Source: Erythroxylum novogranatense
Taxonomy: Eukaryota > Streptophyta > Magnoliopsida > Malpighiales > Erythroxylaceae
Assembly: GCA_029891385.1 (NCBI GenBank)
Contig: CM057225.1
Span: forward strand, 77,897,887 to 77,961,886
DNA length: 64,000 bases
Direction: 5' to 3'
Shown: positions 32,838-46,383 of the stretch, one piece after another
Layout of the letters: every line of letters starts with the position of its first letter
Position numbering within the stretch: the stretch's first letter is position 1
Notes under the pieces: model-generated
The model's input: only the letters and a program-made list of their open reading frames with translations
Database searches by the model: none
Told to the model about the DNA's origin: nothing
Translations under genes and position numbers: made by a program

Positions 32838-35800
32838 ATGAATCCACTCACCCCGCTCTTGACTAATAACAAATTGGAAAATGGAGACAAGTTTAATGAA
32901 TGGAGCGTAACCTTGACATTGTTCTTCAATATGAGCGTATTTCATGGGTGTTAATCGAAAATGAGCCTACACCTCTAAGTGGAGATGCAACTCTGAGCAA
33001 GTCCAACAATATGAGCGTTGGCAGAATGCTGACAAGACTATTAAGTGTTATATTCTAGCTTCTGTCAGCGGCATGTTGCAAAAGCAAATTGCTTGTATGA
33101 AAACTTCTAGTGCAATGATCCATCCCTACATGAGATGTTTGGTGTGAGGACTAGGTCTGCAAGAGTGAAAGCTATCTAAACCTTTCATAATCTCAGACAG
33201 ATACCTGGTGAACCGGTGCGGGATTACATGATGAAGGTAATCTCTGCGGTCATTGAAATTTGAGATGCTTAGGCGGATATGGATGCGGACACGCAGATGA
33301 TTATGATCATCAATAGCTTAAACTCTTCTTTTCAGCGGTTTAAGTTGGACTATGAGCTCAACAAAGAAGGATTACACCTTGAGTGAGTTGATGAATACCC
33401 TCCAGAGCATAAAGAAAACATTGAATATTAAGGCTCATGGGCCGAAGCTAATGTAGCTTCTTCTTCTAAGCCAAGGGTAAGGGCAAGGAAAAGAAGGCGG
33501 GTCCAATGAAAAAAAGGCCCAAATAGGGTCAAGGCCAAACCCATGAAAAGAAGGCCAAAGAGAACATCAAAGGAAAGTGTTTCCTTTGTGATGAGATGGG
33601 CCACCGAAAAAAAAAGCGCCCGATCTACCTAGAGTCCCTCAAAAGCAAACAAGGTATGGGCTTCCTAAGTTTGTTAGGAACTAGAAATGTGGCAGATTTA
33701 TCTACTTCTTGGATATTAGATTAGGAGCCACTAACCATGTTTGTAATTCTTTGCAGGGTTCCATGAAGGAAAAGACTTCCTAAAGGCCGGTTTCAAGTTA
33801 AGATAGCAGATGGTTCCTATGTTTCAGCAGAATCGGTGGGAGTAGTTATCTTGGACTTTCCTAGTGGTCATAGGTTATATTTGGAAGATGTTTATTACAT
33901 GCCAATGATTGTAAGGAACATGATTTACTTTTTGTCTAATAAAATCTGCTATTCCTTATATTTTGAAAAGGTTGTTTCAATTTATGAGAATAAGGATTTT
34001 ATTTGTGAAGCGATAATTAAACAGGATTGTTTTTATAGAACCTATGAAAGGCTCACTAAACACCACAAATTGATAAAACCAAGACAATCCAATATCTCTA
34101 GCATTAATTGAAAGTATCGTGGCATCTAAGGATGGGTCATATCAATCGAAAAAGACTTGACAGGCTAGTAAAGGATGGGATCCTTATGGGCTTGGATAGT
34201 GATCCATTACCCACTGTGAATCTTGTATTGAAGGAAAAATGACAAAAGCCTCATTTCCTTCTAAAGGAAGCGATTTGAATCCACATTGGACATGGTACAT
34301 CTTGATGTGTGTGGGCCCATGAATGTACAAGCTAGAGGAGGTTATGAATATTTCATAACTTTTATAGATGATTACTCAAGACATGGCTATTTGTATTTGA
34401 TGCATAAAAAGAGTGAATCTTTTGAAAAGTTCAAAGAATTCAAAGCTGAAGCTAAGAAGCAATTTGGAAAGCCATTAAAACAGCTTCGATCGGATCGAGG
34501 TGGTGAGTTTTATCTGGAGAGTTCCAGCAATATTTAATTGACAATGGAATTGTTTCCAATTTGTCGACTCCTCGTACACCTCAATGAATGGTGTAGCGAG
34601 AGAGAAATAGAACTCTATTGGAAATGGTAAGATCAATGATGTCCTATGCTAGCCTTCCAGAATCGTTACGGGATATGCCATACAAGCGGCAACATATCTT
34701 CTTAACTTTGCTCCATCCAAATCGGTGCCTAAAACACCTAGGGAGTTGTGGATGGCCGAGTGCCTTCATTGAGTCACTTGAGGACTTGGGGTTGTCCACC
34801 CATGTTCTAAAGCACTGAATCCACAAAGATGGAACCAAGGTCGAAGTATGTTTGTTTGTAGGATATCTACGGAATTGAGGTACTATTTTACGATCCTCAT
34901 GATAGGAAGGTATTTGTGTAAACAAATGCAAACTTCTTAGAGGAAGAGTTTGTGAGAAATCACAAAGGAAGAAGTGAAGTAGTACTAAAGGAGTTAGCAA
35001 TTTCATCCAAACCAAGAATTGTTTTGGATATGATGTAACAAGATGTCGAAATGGATTCAAGAGTTGAATCGAAGTGCAACTGAATATCAAGATGTGCCTA
35101 GACGTAGTGGGAGGTTGTGAGACAACCAGATAGGTATCTGGGTTTAGGAGAAGGCTTAATTGCCATCTCGGACCAAGAAGAAACAGATCCGTTACGTATA
35201 CGGGCTATTAATGATGTTGATGCGGAAAAATGGCTCAAGGCAATGGAATCGGAAATAGATTCTATGTATACTAATGAAGTTCAGGTCCTTGTAGATCTAC
35301 CACTGTGTCTAAAACCATAGGGTGTAAATGGATCTACAAAAGGAAAAGGGATCGGATGGAAAGGTAGAGAAATTTAAAGCTAGATTGGTAGCTAAAGGCT
35401 ATACTCAAAAGGAGGGTATAGACTACGAGGAGACTTTTCTCCGGTTGCCATGCTTAAGTCCATCGAGATTCTTTTGGCCATAAAGACCTATTTCGATTAT
35501 GAAATATGGCAAATGGATGTCAAGACCGCATTTCTGAATGGAGATCTTGAGGAGACCATTTATATGGCCCAACCAGAAGGATTCATTGAGCTAGGTAATG
35601 AGCATAAGGTTTGCAAGTTGCAAAGGTCCATTTATGGACTTAAGCAAGCATCTAGGTCTTGGAACATTAGGTTTGATAAGGCTATCAAAACCTATGGGTT
35701 CATACAAAACCTAGATGAGCCTTGTGTTTACAAAAGAATACAAGAAGGTAAGGTTACTTTCCTAATCCTGTATGTTGATGACATTCTGCTCATGGGGAAT

Positions 35801-36736
35801 GATGTGGGAATGTTATCTGCGGTTAAGGGATGGCTGAATGAACAGTTTTCAATGAAGGATTTGGGAGAGGCTAACTATATTCTAGGGATCAAACTTATAA
35901 GGGATCGTAAGAATAAGAAGATAGTTTTGTCTCAACTAACCTACATTGAGAATATGCTCAATAAGTTCGCCATGCAAGATTCCAAGAGGGGTTTCACTTC
36001 TACTAGACATGGAATCAAACTTTCAAAGGAACAAGCACCTCAAACCCAAGAGGAGGTTGAACGCATGCGTAACATTCCATATACTTCGGCAGTTGGTAGT
36101 TTGATGTATGCAATCTTGCACTAGACCGGATATCATTACGCAGGGGGATGGTAGCGATTTCAGTCCAATCCAGAATGGAACATTGAATTGCGGTTAAGTG
36201 TATACTTAAGTATCTTCGTGGGACGAAGAACTTAATGCTTGTTTACTCGGAAGTAATCTTATTCCGACGGGATATCGGATTCGATTTCCAATCGATGTTG
36301 ATTCAAGAAATCAACTTCGGTTCTATATTTACTTTAGGAGGTGGAGCCATAGTTTGGAGGAGTGCCAAGCAATCTTGTATTGCTTGATTCGACTATGGAG
36401 GCTGAGTATGTTGCTGCTTGTGAAGCAACAAAGGAAGCGATCGCTCGGAAGTTCCTAAATGATTTGGAGGTAGTTCTAGAGCGAAAAAGCCATTACACTT
36501 TATTGTGATAATAGTGGGCGATGGCTAATTCTAAAGAACCTCGGAACCACAAAGCGCCAAACACATTGGCGAAAGTATCATCTCATAAGGGAGATAATAC
36601 AACGTGGAGAAGTGGATGTGGTAAAGATTCTACAGAGCAAAACCTTGCTGATCCGTTCACAAAGACATTGACTCAAAAGAGCTTTGAGGGTCACCTAGAA
36701 GGTATGGGAATGAAGGATAAGTCAAACTTGTTTTAG
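32838..36736 (+). pseudogene. Copia gag-pol, copy 1, heavily frameshifted
   Basis: It is collinear with copy 2. Gag begins near 32838. The zinc knuckle region (33580-33630) is damaged: where copy 2 has CFHCDEMGHWKRNCP this copy reads CDEMGHRKKKRP-like. The protease is near 33715, where the DSGATNH motif is broken by a lost base. The integrase core (VCGPMNVQARGGYEYFITF, 34300-34540) is readable, including RSDRGGEF. The longest intact piece is RT, 35450-36124, with ILYVDDILLMGND and QRSIYGLKQASRSWNIRFD. RNase H is in fragments to 36736. I count well over a dozen single- or few-base indels relative to copy 2, many at CAG/CTG sites. Inactive. Confidence 0.88.
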
Positions 36737-36737
36737 G

Positions 36738-36750
36738 GCAAGTGGGAGAT
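36738..36750 (+). promoter_or_regulatory. Polypurine tract before the middle LTR
   Basis: GGCAAGTGGGAGAT directly precedes TGTTGG at 36751. The same tract (GGTAAGTGGGAGAT) precedes the third LTR at 44285. Confidence 0.7.
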
Positions 36751-38846
36751 TGTTGGAGTTATATAAATATAGTGCCCTGGAAAGCAAGTGTATTTACATG
36801 TAACTTTATCTTCTTGATTCTGAGTTTGTAATGAAAATATTTATTATTAATAAAACAAAAGAGTTTGGTTTTATCTGTATGAGCATTATATATCTGGTCA
36901 TAAGGTACCAAGATTCATTTGTAAGTAATATACATATACATAGAGATGTATGGGAAACATGTATATTATTAGAATCAATTAATTGATTCACCGTTGAATA
37001 ATCAAGTTGGTCGTTTGATTATGGTTTAGATCGTAGTGTTGCGATTTATCTCCATATAAGTAAAGAAGTTTACTTAAAGGGAATGATGAGTTTCATATCA
37101 TGATAGTAGTAGACTATCGATAATGGCACTATTAAATGAATTGGAATCAAGTATGTTTTCAAGAATAAAGTGGGTCGTTACTTTAATCTTAAAACATACA
37201 ACTTAAGCATTCGCTATTATGAACCACAATCTTGATGAGTGGTGAACTCATATGTGTTTCATTATAATTCTTGATATGATCGGAATGAATTTTTACAGGT
37301 ATTAATCCGATGGTTCGCATGTTGGAATTATTAATTGAAACATGTATCGAGAACATTCACTCGAATAAAGAGGTTATAGTGTTATCATCTCTTAGATGTT
37401 TTAAGGAGATTTGGTGATTAAGCTGGCGCCCGATGGTTTGATGGACTAGCTACCCATTAAGTCTTAACACTAAGATGAGATCTTATGTGTTAATCACCAT
37501 ATAAAGTAAAATGAGAGATCTAGAAGGAAAAACTAACATAAGGGCAAAACGGTAATTTTACCCTTTATTGTGCGGATGGCTATAATAAGGTGCTAAATAG
37601 GGTTTTCAATTGGACATATTCTCATAATATTTAATAATTCAAGAGTTCAACTAATTGTCTTTAGTGGAATGACATTTAGTTAATAAGCTAGAATTAATTC
37701 CAATGAGATTGAATTATTTACGGGCTTATTGGAGCTTGAATTATCAAAGTCAATAAGATTCTCCACTTGGCTTTAAGGAAGGTTATCAAGCTAAGTAAGA
37801 AGTAGTTTGGAGGCTTTAGAAGTCCATAATTGAATGATGGGCTTATACTAATTAATGGTTAATTGGAAGCCCATATGTTCATTTAGAAATGGGCTTGTTT
37901 TGGTTTAATGTAATTAATTAGATTAATTATATTAAAACAATTTTTTTTAAATGGAAAAGAAGCAATTTCGAAATTGTGTTAGGTTAGATGTGTAACCACA
38001 CATTTGACATTAAAATACTAAATAAAGATGGTCTTTATTATGGTTCATCATTATTAAATGGAGTTATGAACTTACCATTAAATGGTTTAATGGTTGGCTT
38101 TTAATGTTGGCATGTAACCTATTTGCATTCATTAGATTAAAGATGAAAGATGTGCATTAGATGGACCATCTTCCTTCTTTCTTCTTGCCAAAACCGAAAT
38201 GGGTATTCAATTATAGGTTATGGTCTTTTCAAATAGCCATTTTAAAGATAAATGAAGTAAGTCTCATTTATTGGCTATTTGATGAGTGATTAATGTAAGT
38301 GATGCATTGGATGCCTCTCACTTTTCCATTCATGCATATTTCGAAATTGAGATGTAAGAAAGGGTTCTTGCATGGTTTTAGACATTCTCTCCTTTCATGC
38401 AAGGTAGAACCGAAATTCCTAAGTGAAAGAATTGAAAGAGTTTCAATTTTGGTTCTTCTTCTTCAAAGAAAATCTCCGCCAAATATTTCTTCTCCTTTCC
38501 CACCAAAGGATTTTGTTAACCTAGTTTTCCTTGAAGAACAAGTGGTAAATCTAATTGGTTGAGGATACTACAACAAGGAAGAAGATAGATTGCTAAAGGA
38601 AAAGACTCAAAGGCAAAGGATTTGGATATAAGAAGGAGAGGATAAGCGAACGAGGATTTAAAGTCATGGCGAAGGAGTCGGTAATTCCTTTTATCTTGTT
38701 CTTGGTTTTATTATCCTTATACCATATCATGTATGGATTAGCATGTTGATTTGGATATATTGCTTCCGCTGCAAGATGATTTCTTAAAAAGTTTTGAAAT
38801 CTATCGTTTCTCCATACTAAGCATGCTTTCTTTTTCCGATCCAACA
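36751..38846 (+). repeat. LTR 2 (shared middle LTR) of the tandem Copia array (2096 bp)
   Basis: It starts TGTTGGAGTTATATAAATA and ends CGATCCAACA. It serves as the 3' LTR of copy 1 and the 5' LTR of copy 2. A well-preserved primer-binding site (ATTGGTATTAGAGCCGG) follows. Confidence 0.92.
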
Positions 38847-40318
38847 ATTGGTATTAGAGCCGGTTTTTCATGCATGATTTCGGTTCCTATATGGTGGATG
38901 CATGGGTTGGCAATCTTTTTATGTATACTGCATATTTTTATGTGATAGAAATATATATGGTGTATGTTGCTCTTTTGGTTGTCCATAGAAGTTAAATTTT
39001 ATCTTGTAATATTTCTTCATTTGGTTGTAACAAGGAGGGTGGTCTATCATCACCATGTTTCCTCCTTGGTTTCTTTTTTCTATTTTATTTGATTTTGTAA
39101 TGTACAAATTGATGTAATGATGAAGAAGGAGCAACCATGGATTGAAGAAATGGAAAGGTAAAATTTTCGGTGTATCCTTTTGTGTTTTGGCATAAGTTTT
39201 GAGAAAACTAAGTTGATGGAATTTTTGTTTCAATGAATCATATTTCAGTTATGATTGGAAAACAAGTGCTGGTTTTTGTTTCAAAGAATCCAATTTCGGT
39301 TTTGCTAAAATACTAAGTGCTGTGTTTAATTTTCATGAAATGAGTTTGGTTTTAATAAAACAAGTGCTGGAATTTTTTCAAAACAAATATTTGGTTTTCT
39401 AAAAATCTAGTGCTGGAATTTTATTTTCAAAATGACAAAATTCTAATTTCATAAATGCCATTACATTTTGTTTACCGAATGGGCGGATCATGTTAGCGAA
39501 GAGTTGAGCGGAAGATCCAAGATGAAGAAGCATATTTTGGGCCTAAAAGGCTTGTAATTATTTTATGTTTCTAGGATGGACAATCAAAAGTGGCTTTATT
39601 AGTTCATGTGATGAATGGAGAAATAAATGCTTGTAATATGTGATATTATGTGATTGCATGTCATTTAGAAAATTGCCAACCCTAGGCCTTGCCATGCATT
39701 CATTATGCATGAGATATATAATGAAACAATATAGGATGGATAATAAATTGCATCTAGACAAGATGATATTTAAAACTTAAAGCCCAAAAAGATTGAGTGA
39801 GAGAGGATGCTCCTATGAGAGTCCACGGTCTCCAAATGATGGCCCGTTTGCATGTGGTGAAGTGTTACTCCCCATCGGAGGGCATGGATCCTAGATCTTG
39901 CATAGTTTGGGTCTCCTTAAGGATAAGTCCACTTAATGATAGCAATTGTAGATATCTTTAGTGAATGAATCAAATGGTTATACACTCAACATTTTTTATC
40001 AATAAACTGCCCACCGTAACTCTGTTGGTAAAAGTATGGACCAAATTAAGACGCTTCTTAAAAAATTGAGCATGAGATGCTTGGTAGTTTTTTGAGTGGG
40101 AGGGTCCCAGTTTTTCTTTTAATAGATAAGATGGCCCACCGTCACTTAGTCTGTTATAGATAAGAAAAATAACCGTCATATAATGTTTTAATTTTTAAGT
40201 TTTGTTAAATCTATCATCATGCATACATGCATCATGATTTTATACAAAGTTTCATAAATTGTTGACTAGTATGCTCATGTTTTAATAATTTATATTTTCA
40301 GACATAATCAACCACAAA
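38847..40318 (+). other. Primer-binding site and leader of internal copy 2
   Basis: It begins ATTGGTATTAGAGCC, complementary to initiator methionine tRNA with one mismatch. The leader that follows has no gene that I recognise. Confidence 0.78.
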
Positions 40319-43300
40319 ATGAATCCACTCACCCCGCTTCTTGACTAATAACAAATTGGAAAATGGAGACAAGTTTAATGAATGGAGACGTAACCTTGAC
40401 ATTGTTCTTCAATATGAGCGTATTTCATGGGTGTTAACGAAAATGAGCCTACACCTCTAAGTGGAGATGCAACTCTGAGCAAGTCCAACAACATGGCGTT
40501 GGCGAGAATCTTGACAAGACTACTAAGTGTTATATTAAAAGCTTCATCGTGGCGTGTTGCAAAAGCAAATTGCTTGTATGAAAACTTCTAGTGCAATGGT
40601 CCATCACCTACATGAGATGTTTGGTGTGAGGACTAGGTCTGCAAGAGTGAAAGCTATCTAAACCTTTCATAATCTCAGACAGATACCTGGTGAACCGGTG
40701 CGGGATTACATGATGAAGGTAATCTCTGCGGTCATTGAGGCTGAGATGCTTGGGGCGGATATGGATGCGGACACGCAGATGATTATGATCATCAATAGCT
40801 TAAACTCTTCTTTTCAGCAGTTTAAGTTGGACTATGAGCTCAACAGCAAGGATTACACCTTGAGTGAGTTGATGAATACCCTCCAGAGCACAAAGAAAAT
40901 ATTGAATATTAAGGCTCATGGGCCAGAAGCTAATGTAGCTTCTTCTTCTAAGCCCAAGGGTAAGGGCAAGGAAAAGAAGAAGGGTCCAATGAAAAAGAAG
41001 GCCCAAATAGGGGTCAAGGCCAAACCCATGAAAAAGAAGGCCAAAGAGAACATCAAAGGAAAGTGTTTCCACTGTGATGAGATGGGCCACTGGAAAAGAA
41101 ACTGTCCAGTCTACCTAGAGTCCCTAAAAAACAAACAAGGTATGGGCTTCCTAAGTTTTTTAGGAACTAGAAATGTGGCAGATTTATCTACATCTTGGAT
41201 ATTAGATTCAGGAGCCACTAACCATGTTTATAATTCTTTGCAGGGGTTCCAGCAAAGGAAAAGACTTCCTAAAGGCCAGTTTCAAGTTAAGATAGCAGAT
41301 GGTTCCTATGTTTCAGCAGAATCAGTGGGAGTAGTTATCTTGGACTTTCCTAGTGGTCATAGGTTATATTTGGAAGATGTTTATTACATGCCAATGATTG
41401 TAAGGAACATGATTTCTATTTTTGGTCTAATAAAATCTGGCTATTCCTTATATTTTGAAAAGGTTGTTTCAATTTATGAGAATAAGGATTTTATTTGTGA
41501 AGCGATAATTAAACAGGGATTGTTTTTTATAGAACCTATGAAAGGCTCACTAAACACCACAGAATTGATAAAACCAAGACAATCCAATATCTCTAGCATT
41601 AATTGAAAGTATCTGTGGCATCTAAGGATGGGTCATATCAATCAGAAAAGACTTGACAGGCTAGTAAAGGATGGGATCCTTATGGGCTTGGATAGTGATC
41701 CATTACCCACCTGTGAATCTTGTATTGAAGGAAAAATGACAAAAGCCTCATTTCCTTCTAAAGGAAACAGATTTGAATCCACATTGGACATGGTACATAC
41801 TGATGTGTGTGGGCCCATGAATGTACAAGCTAGAGGAGGTTATGAATATTTCATAACTTTTATAGATGATTACTCAAGACATGGCTATTTGTATTTGATG
41901 CATAAAAAGAGTGAATCTTTTGAAAAGTTCAAAGAATTCAAAGCTGAAGCTAAGAAGCAACTTGGAAAGCCATTAAAACAGCTTCGATCAGATCGAGGTG
42001 GTGAGTTTTTATCTGGAGAGTTCCAGCAATATTTAATTGACAATGGAATTGTTTCCAATTTGTCAGCTCCTCGTACACCTCAACAGAATGGTGTAGCAGA
42101 GAGGAGAAATAGAACTCTATTGGAAATGGTAAGATCAATGATGTCCTATGCTAGCCTTCCAGAATCGTTCTGGGGATATGCCATACAAACGGCAACATAT
42201 CTTCTTAACTTTGCTCCATCCAAATCGGTGCCTAAAACACCTAGGGAGTTGTGGACTGGCCGAGTGCCTTCATTGAGGCACTTGAGGACTTGGGGCTGTC
42301 CAGCCCATGTTCTAAAGCCTAAATCCACAAAGATGGAACCAAGGTCAAAAGTATGTTTGTTTGTAGGATATCCTACGGGAACTCGAGGGTACTATTTTTA
42401 CAGTCCTCATGATAGGAAGGTATTTGTGTCGACAAATGCAAACTTCTTAGAGGAAGAGTTTGTGAGAAATCACAAAGGAAGAAGTGAAGTAGTACTAAAG
42501 GAGTTAGCAATTTCATCCAAACCAAGAGTTGTTTTGGATATGACAGAACAAGATGTCGAAATGGATTCAAGAGTTGAATCAGAAGTGCAACCTGAATATC
42601 AAGATGTGCCTAGACGTAGTGGGAGGGTTGTGAGACAACCAGATAGGTATCTGGGTTTAGGAGAAGGCTTAATTGCCATCTCAGACTAAGAAGAAACAGA
42701 TCCCGTTACGTATATATAGGCTATTAATGATGTTGATGTAGGAAAATGGCTCAAGGCAATGGAATTAGAAATAGATTCTTTGTATACTAATGAAGTCTGG
42801 GTCCTTGTAGATCTACCACCAGGTCTAAAAACCATAGGGTGTAAATGGATCTACAAAAGGAAAAGGGGATCGGATGGAAAGGTAGAGACCTTTAAAGCTA
42901 GATTGGTAGCTAAAGGCTATACTCAAAAGGAGGGTATAGACTACGAGGAGACTTTTTCTCCGGTTGCCATGCTTAAGTCCATCAGGATTCTTTTGGCCAT
43001 AGCAGCCTATTTCGATTATTAAATATGGCAAATGGATGTCAAGACCGCATTTCTGAATGGAGATCTTGTGGAGACCATTTATATGGCCCAACCAGAAGGA
43101 TTCATTGAGCTAGGTAATGAGCATAAGGTTTACAAGTTGCAAAGGTCCATTTATGGACTTAAGCAAGCATCTAGGTCTTGGAACATTAGGTTTGATAAGT
43201 CTATCAAAACCTATGGGTTCATACAAAACCTAGATGAGCCTTGTGTTTACAAAAGAATACAAGAAGGTAAGGTTACTTTCCTAATCCTGTATGTTGATGA

Positions 43301-44270
43301 CATTCTGCTCATTGGGAATGATGTGGGAATGTTATCTGCAGTTAAAGGATGGCTGAATGAACAGTTTTCAATGAAGAATTTGGGAGAGGCTACCTATGTT
43401 CTAGGGATCAAACTTATAAGGGATCGTAAGAATAAGAAGATAGTTTTGTTTCAACTAACCTACATTGAGAATATGCTCAATAAGTTCGCCATGCAAGATT
43501 CCAAGAGGGGTTTCACTCCTATTAGACATGGAATCAAACTTTCAAAGGAACAAGCACCTAAAACCCAAGAGGAGGTTGAACGCATGCGTAACATTCCATA
43601 TGCTTGGCGGTTGGTAGTTTGATGTATGCAATCTTGTGCACTAGACCGGATATCATTACACGCATGGGGACCGGTAAGCGATTTCATCCAATCCAGAATG
43701 GAACATTGGATTGCGGTTAAGTGTATATTTAAGTATCTTCGTGGGACGAAGAACTTAATGCTTGTTTACTCTGGAAGTAATCTTATTCCGACGGGATATC
43801 TGAATTCGATTTCCAATCGATGTTGATTCAAGGAAATCAACTTCGGTTCTATATTTACTTTAGGAGGTGGAGCCATAGTTTGGAGGAGTGCCAAGCAATC
43901 TTGTATTGTTGATTCGACTATGGAGGCTGAGTATGTTGCTGCTTGTGAAGCAGCAAAGGAAGCAGTCTGGCTCCGAAAGTTCCTAAATGATTTGGAGGTA
44001 GTTTCAGAGGCAGAAAAAGCCATTACACTTTATTGTGATAATAGTGGGCCAGTGGCTAATTCTAAAGAACCTCGGAACCACAAAGCTGCCAAACACATTG
44101 AGCGAAAGTATCATCTCATAAGGGAGATAATACAACGTGGAGAAGTGGATGTGGTAAAGATTCCTACAGAGCAAAACCTTGCTGATCCGTTCACAAAGAC
44201 ATTGACTCAAAAGAGCTTTGAGGGTCACCTAGAAGGGATGGGAATGAAGGATATGTCAAACTTGCTTTAG
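40319..44270 (+). pseudogene. Copia gag-pol, copy 2, better preserved but inactive
   Basis: Gag starts near 40319 (FNEWRRNLDIVLQYERISW) with early frameshifts before 40698. From 40698 a long frame covers gag, the zinc knuckle CFHCDEMGHWKRNC (near 41070) and the protease ILDSGATNHV (near 41200). The integrase frame 41628-42689 has the pre-integrase GHINQKRLDRL, then TDVCGPMN, RSDRGGEFLSGEF and [16 protein letters not shown]. The RT, 42759-43622, has [24 protein letters not shown] and LYVDDILLIGND. RNase H ends with ALADPFTK-like sequence at 44180-44270. Breaks: stops at 41605, 42687 and 43019, a second stop near 42715, and frameshifts near 43605 and 43650-43900. At 42687 copy 1 has CAA where this copy has TAA. 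Confidence 0.9.
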
Positions 44271-44284
44271 GGTAAGTGGGAGAT

Positions 44285-46383
44285 TGTTGGAGTTATGTAA
44301 ATATAGTGCCCTGGAAAGCTAGTGTATTTACATGTAACTTTATCTTCTTCGATTCTGCTTTTGTAATGAAAATATTTATTATTAATAAAACAAAAGAGTT
44401 TGGTTTTATCTGTATGAGCATTATATATATGGTCATAAGGTACCAAGATTCATTTGTAAGTAATATACATATACATAGAGATGTATGGGAAACATGTATA
44501 TTATTAGAATCAATTAATTGATTCACAGTTGAATAATCAAGTTGGTCGTTTGATTATTGTTTAGATCAGTAGTGTTGCGATTTATCTCCATATAAGTAAA
44601 GAAGTTTACTTAAAGGGAATGATGAGTTTCATATCATGATAGTAGTAGACTATCGATAATGGCACTATTAAATGAATTGGAATCAAGTATGTTTTCAAGA
44701 ATAAAGTGGGCGTTACTTTAATCTTAAAACATACAACTTAAGCATTCGCTATTATGAACCACAATCTTGATGAGTGGTGAACTCATATGTGTTTCATTAT
44801 AATTCTTGATATGATCGAAATGGATTTTACAGGTATTAATCCGATTATTCCATGTTGGAATTATTAATTGAAACATGTATCGAGAACATTTACTCAAATA
44901 AAGAGTTTATAGTGTTATCATCTCTTAGATGTTTTAAGGAGATTTGGTGATTAAATCTGGCGCCAGATAGTTTGATGGACTAGCTACCCATCAAGTCTTA
45001 ACACTAAGATGAGATCTTATGTGTTAATCACCATATAAAGTAAAATGAGAGATCTAGAAGGAAAAACCAACATAAGGGCAAAACAAAGAATTTTACCCTT
45101 TGTTGTGCGGATGACTATAATAAGGTTCTAAATAGGGTTTGCAATTGGACATATTCTCATAATATTTAATAATTCAAGAGTTCAACTAATTGTCTTTAGT
45201 GGAATGACATTTAGTTAATAAGCTAGAATTAATTCCAATGAAATTGAATTATTTCTGGGCTTATTGAAGCTTGAATTATCAAAGTCCAATAAGATTCTCC
45301 ACTTGGCTTTAAGGAAGGTTATCAAGCTAAGTAAGAAGTAGTTTGGAGGCTTTAGAAGTCCATAATTGAATGATGGGCTTATACTAATTAATGGTTAATT
45401 GGAAGCCCATATGTTCATTTAGAAATGAGCTTGTTTTGGTTTAATGTAATTGATTAGAATAATTATATTAAAACAATTTTTTTTAATGGAGAAGAAGCAA
45501 TTTCGAAATTGTGTTAGGTTAGATGTGTAACCACACATTTGACATTAAAATACTAAACAAAGATGGTCTTTATTATGGTTCATCATTATTAAATGGAGTT
45601 ATGAACTTATCATTAAATGGTTTAATGGTTGGCTTTTAATGTTGGCATGTAACCTATTTGCATTCATTAGATTAAAGATGAAAGATGTGCATTAGATGGA
45701 CCATCTTCCTTCTTTCTTCTTGCCAAAACTGAAATGGGTATTCAATTATAGGTTATGGTCTTTTCAAATAGCCATTTTAAAGATAAATGAAGTAAGTCTC
45801 ATTTATTGGCTATTTGATGAGTGATTAATGTAAGTGATGCATTGGATGCCTCTCACTTTTTCCATTCATGCATATTTCGAAATTGAGATGTAAGAAAGGG
45901 TTCTTGCATGATTTTTAGACATTCTCTCCTTTCATGCAAGGTAGAACCGAAATTCCTAAGTGAAAGAATTGAAAGAGTTTCAATTTTGGTTCTTCTTCTT
46001 CAAAGAAAATCTCCTCCAAATATTTCTTCTCCTTTCCCACCAAAGGATTTTGTTAACCTAGTTGTCCTTGAAGAACAAGTGGTAAATCTAATTGGTTGAG
46101 GATACTACAACAAGGAAGAAGATAGATTGCTAAAGGAAAAGACTCAAAGGCAAAGGATTTGGATATAAGAAGGAGAGGATAGCAAGAACGAGGATTTAAA
46201 GTCAGGCGAAGGAGTCGGTAATTCCTTTTATCTTGTTCTTGGTTTTATTATCCTTATACCATATCATTTATGGATTAGCATGTTGATTTGGATATATTGC
46301 TTCCACTGCAAGATGATTTCTTAAAAAGTTTTGAAATCTATCGTTTCTCCATACTAAGCATGCTTTCTTTTTCCGATCCAACA
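44285..46383 (+). repeat. LTR 3 of the tandem Copia array (2099 bp)
   Basis: It starts TGTTGGAGTTATGTAAATA and ends CGATCCAACA, followed by the right target duplication CAAAT (46384-46388). It differs from LTR 1 and LTR 2 mainly by small indels. Confidence 0.92.

Larger units (their letters stand above)
29249..46383 (+). mobile_element. Tandem Copia array: LTR-internal-LTR-internal-LTR
   Basis: Three near-identical LTRs (29249-31340, 36751-38846, 44285-46383) enclose two internal regions (31341-36750 and 38847-44284). The outer flanks are CAAAT on both sides (29244-29248 and 46384-46388). No duplication of host sequence separates the units, because the middle LTR is shared. A single insertion followed by unequal recombination between LTRs would give this form. 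An assembly duplication is the alternative. RT motifs (QRSIYGLKQASRSWNIRFD) suggest the TAR/Tork/Angela group. Confidence 0.9.
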
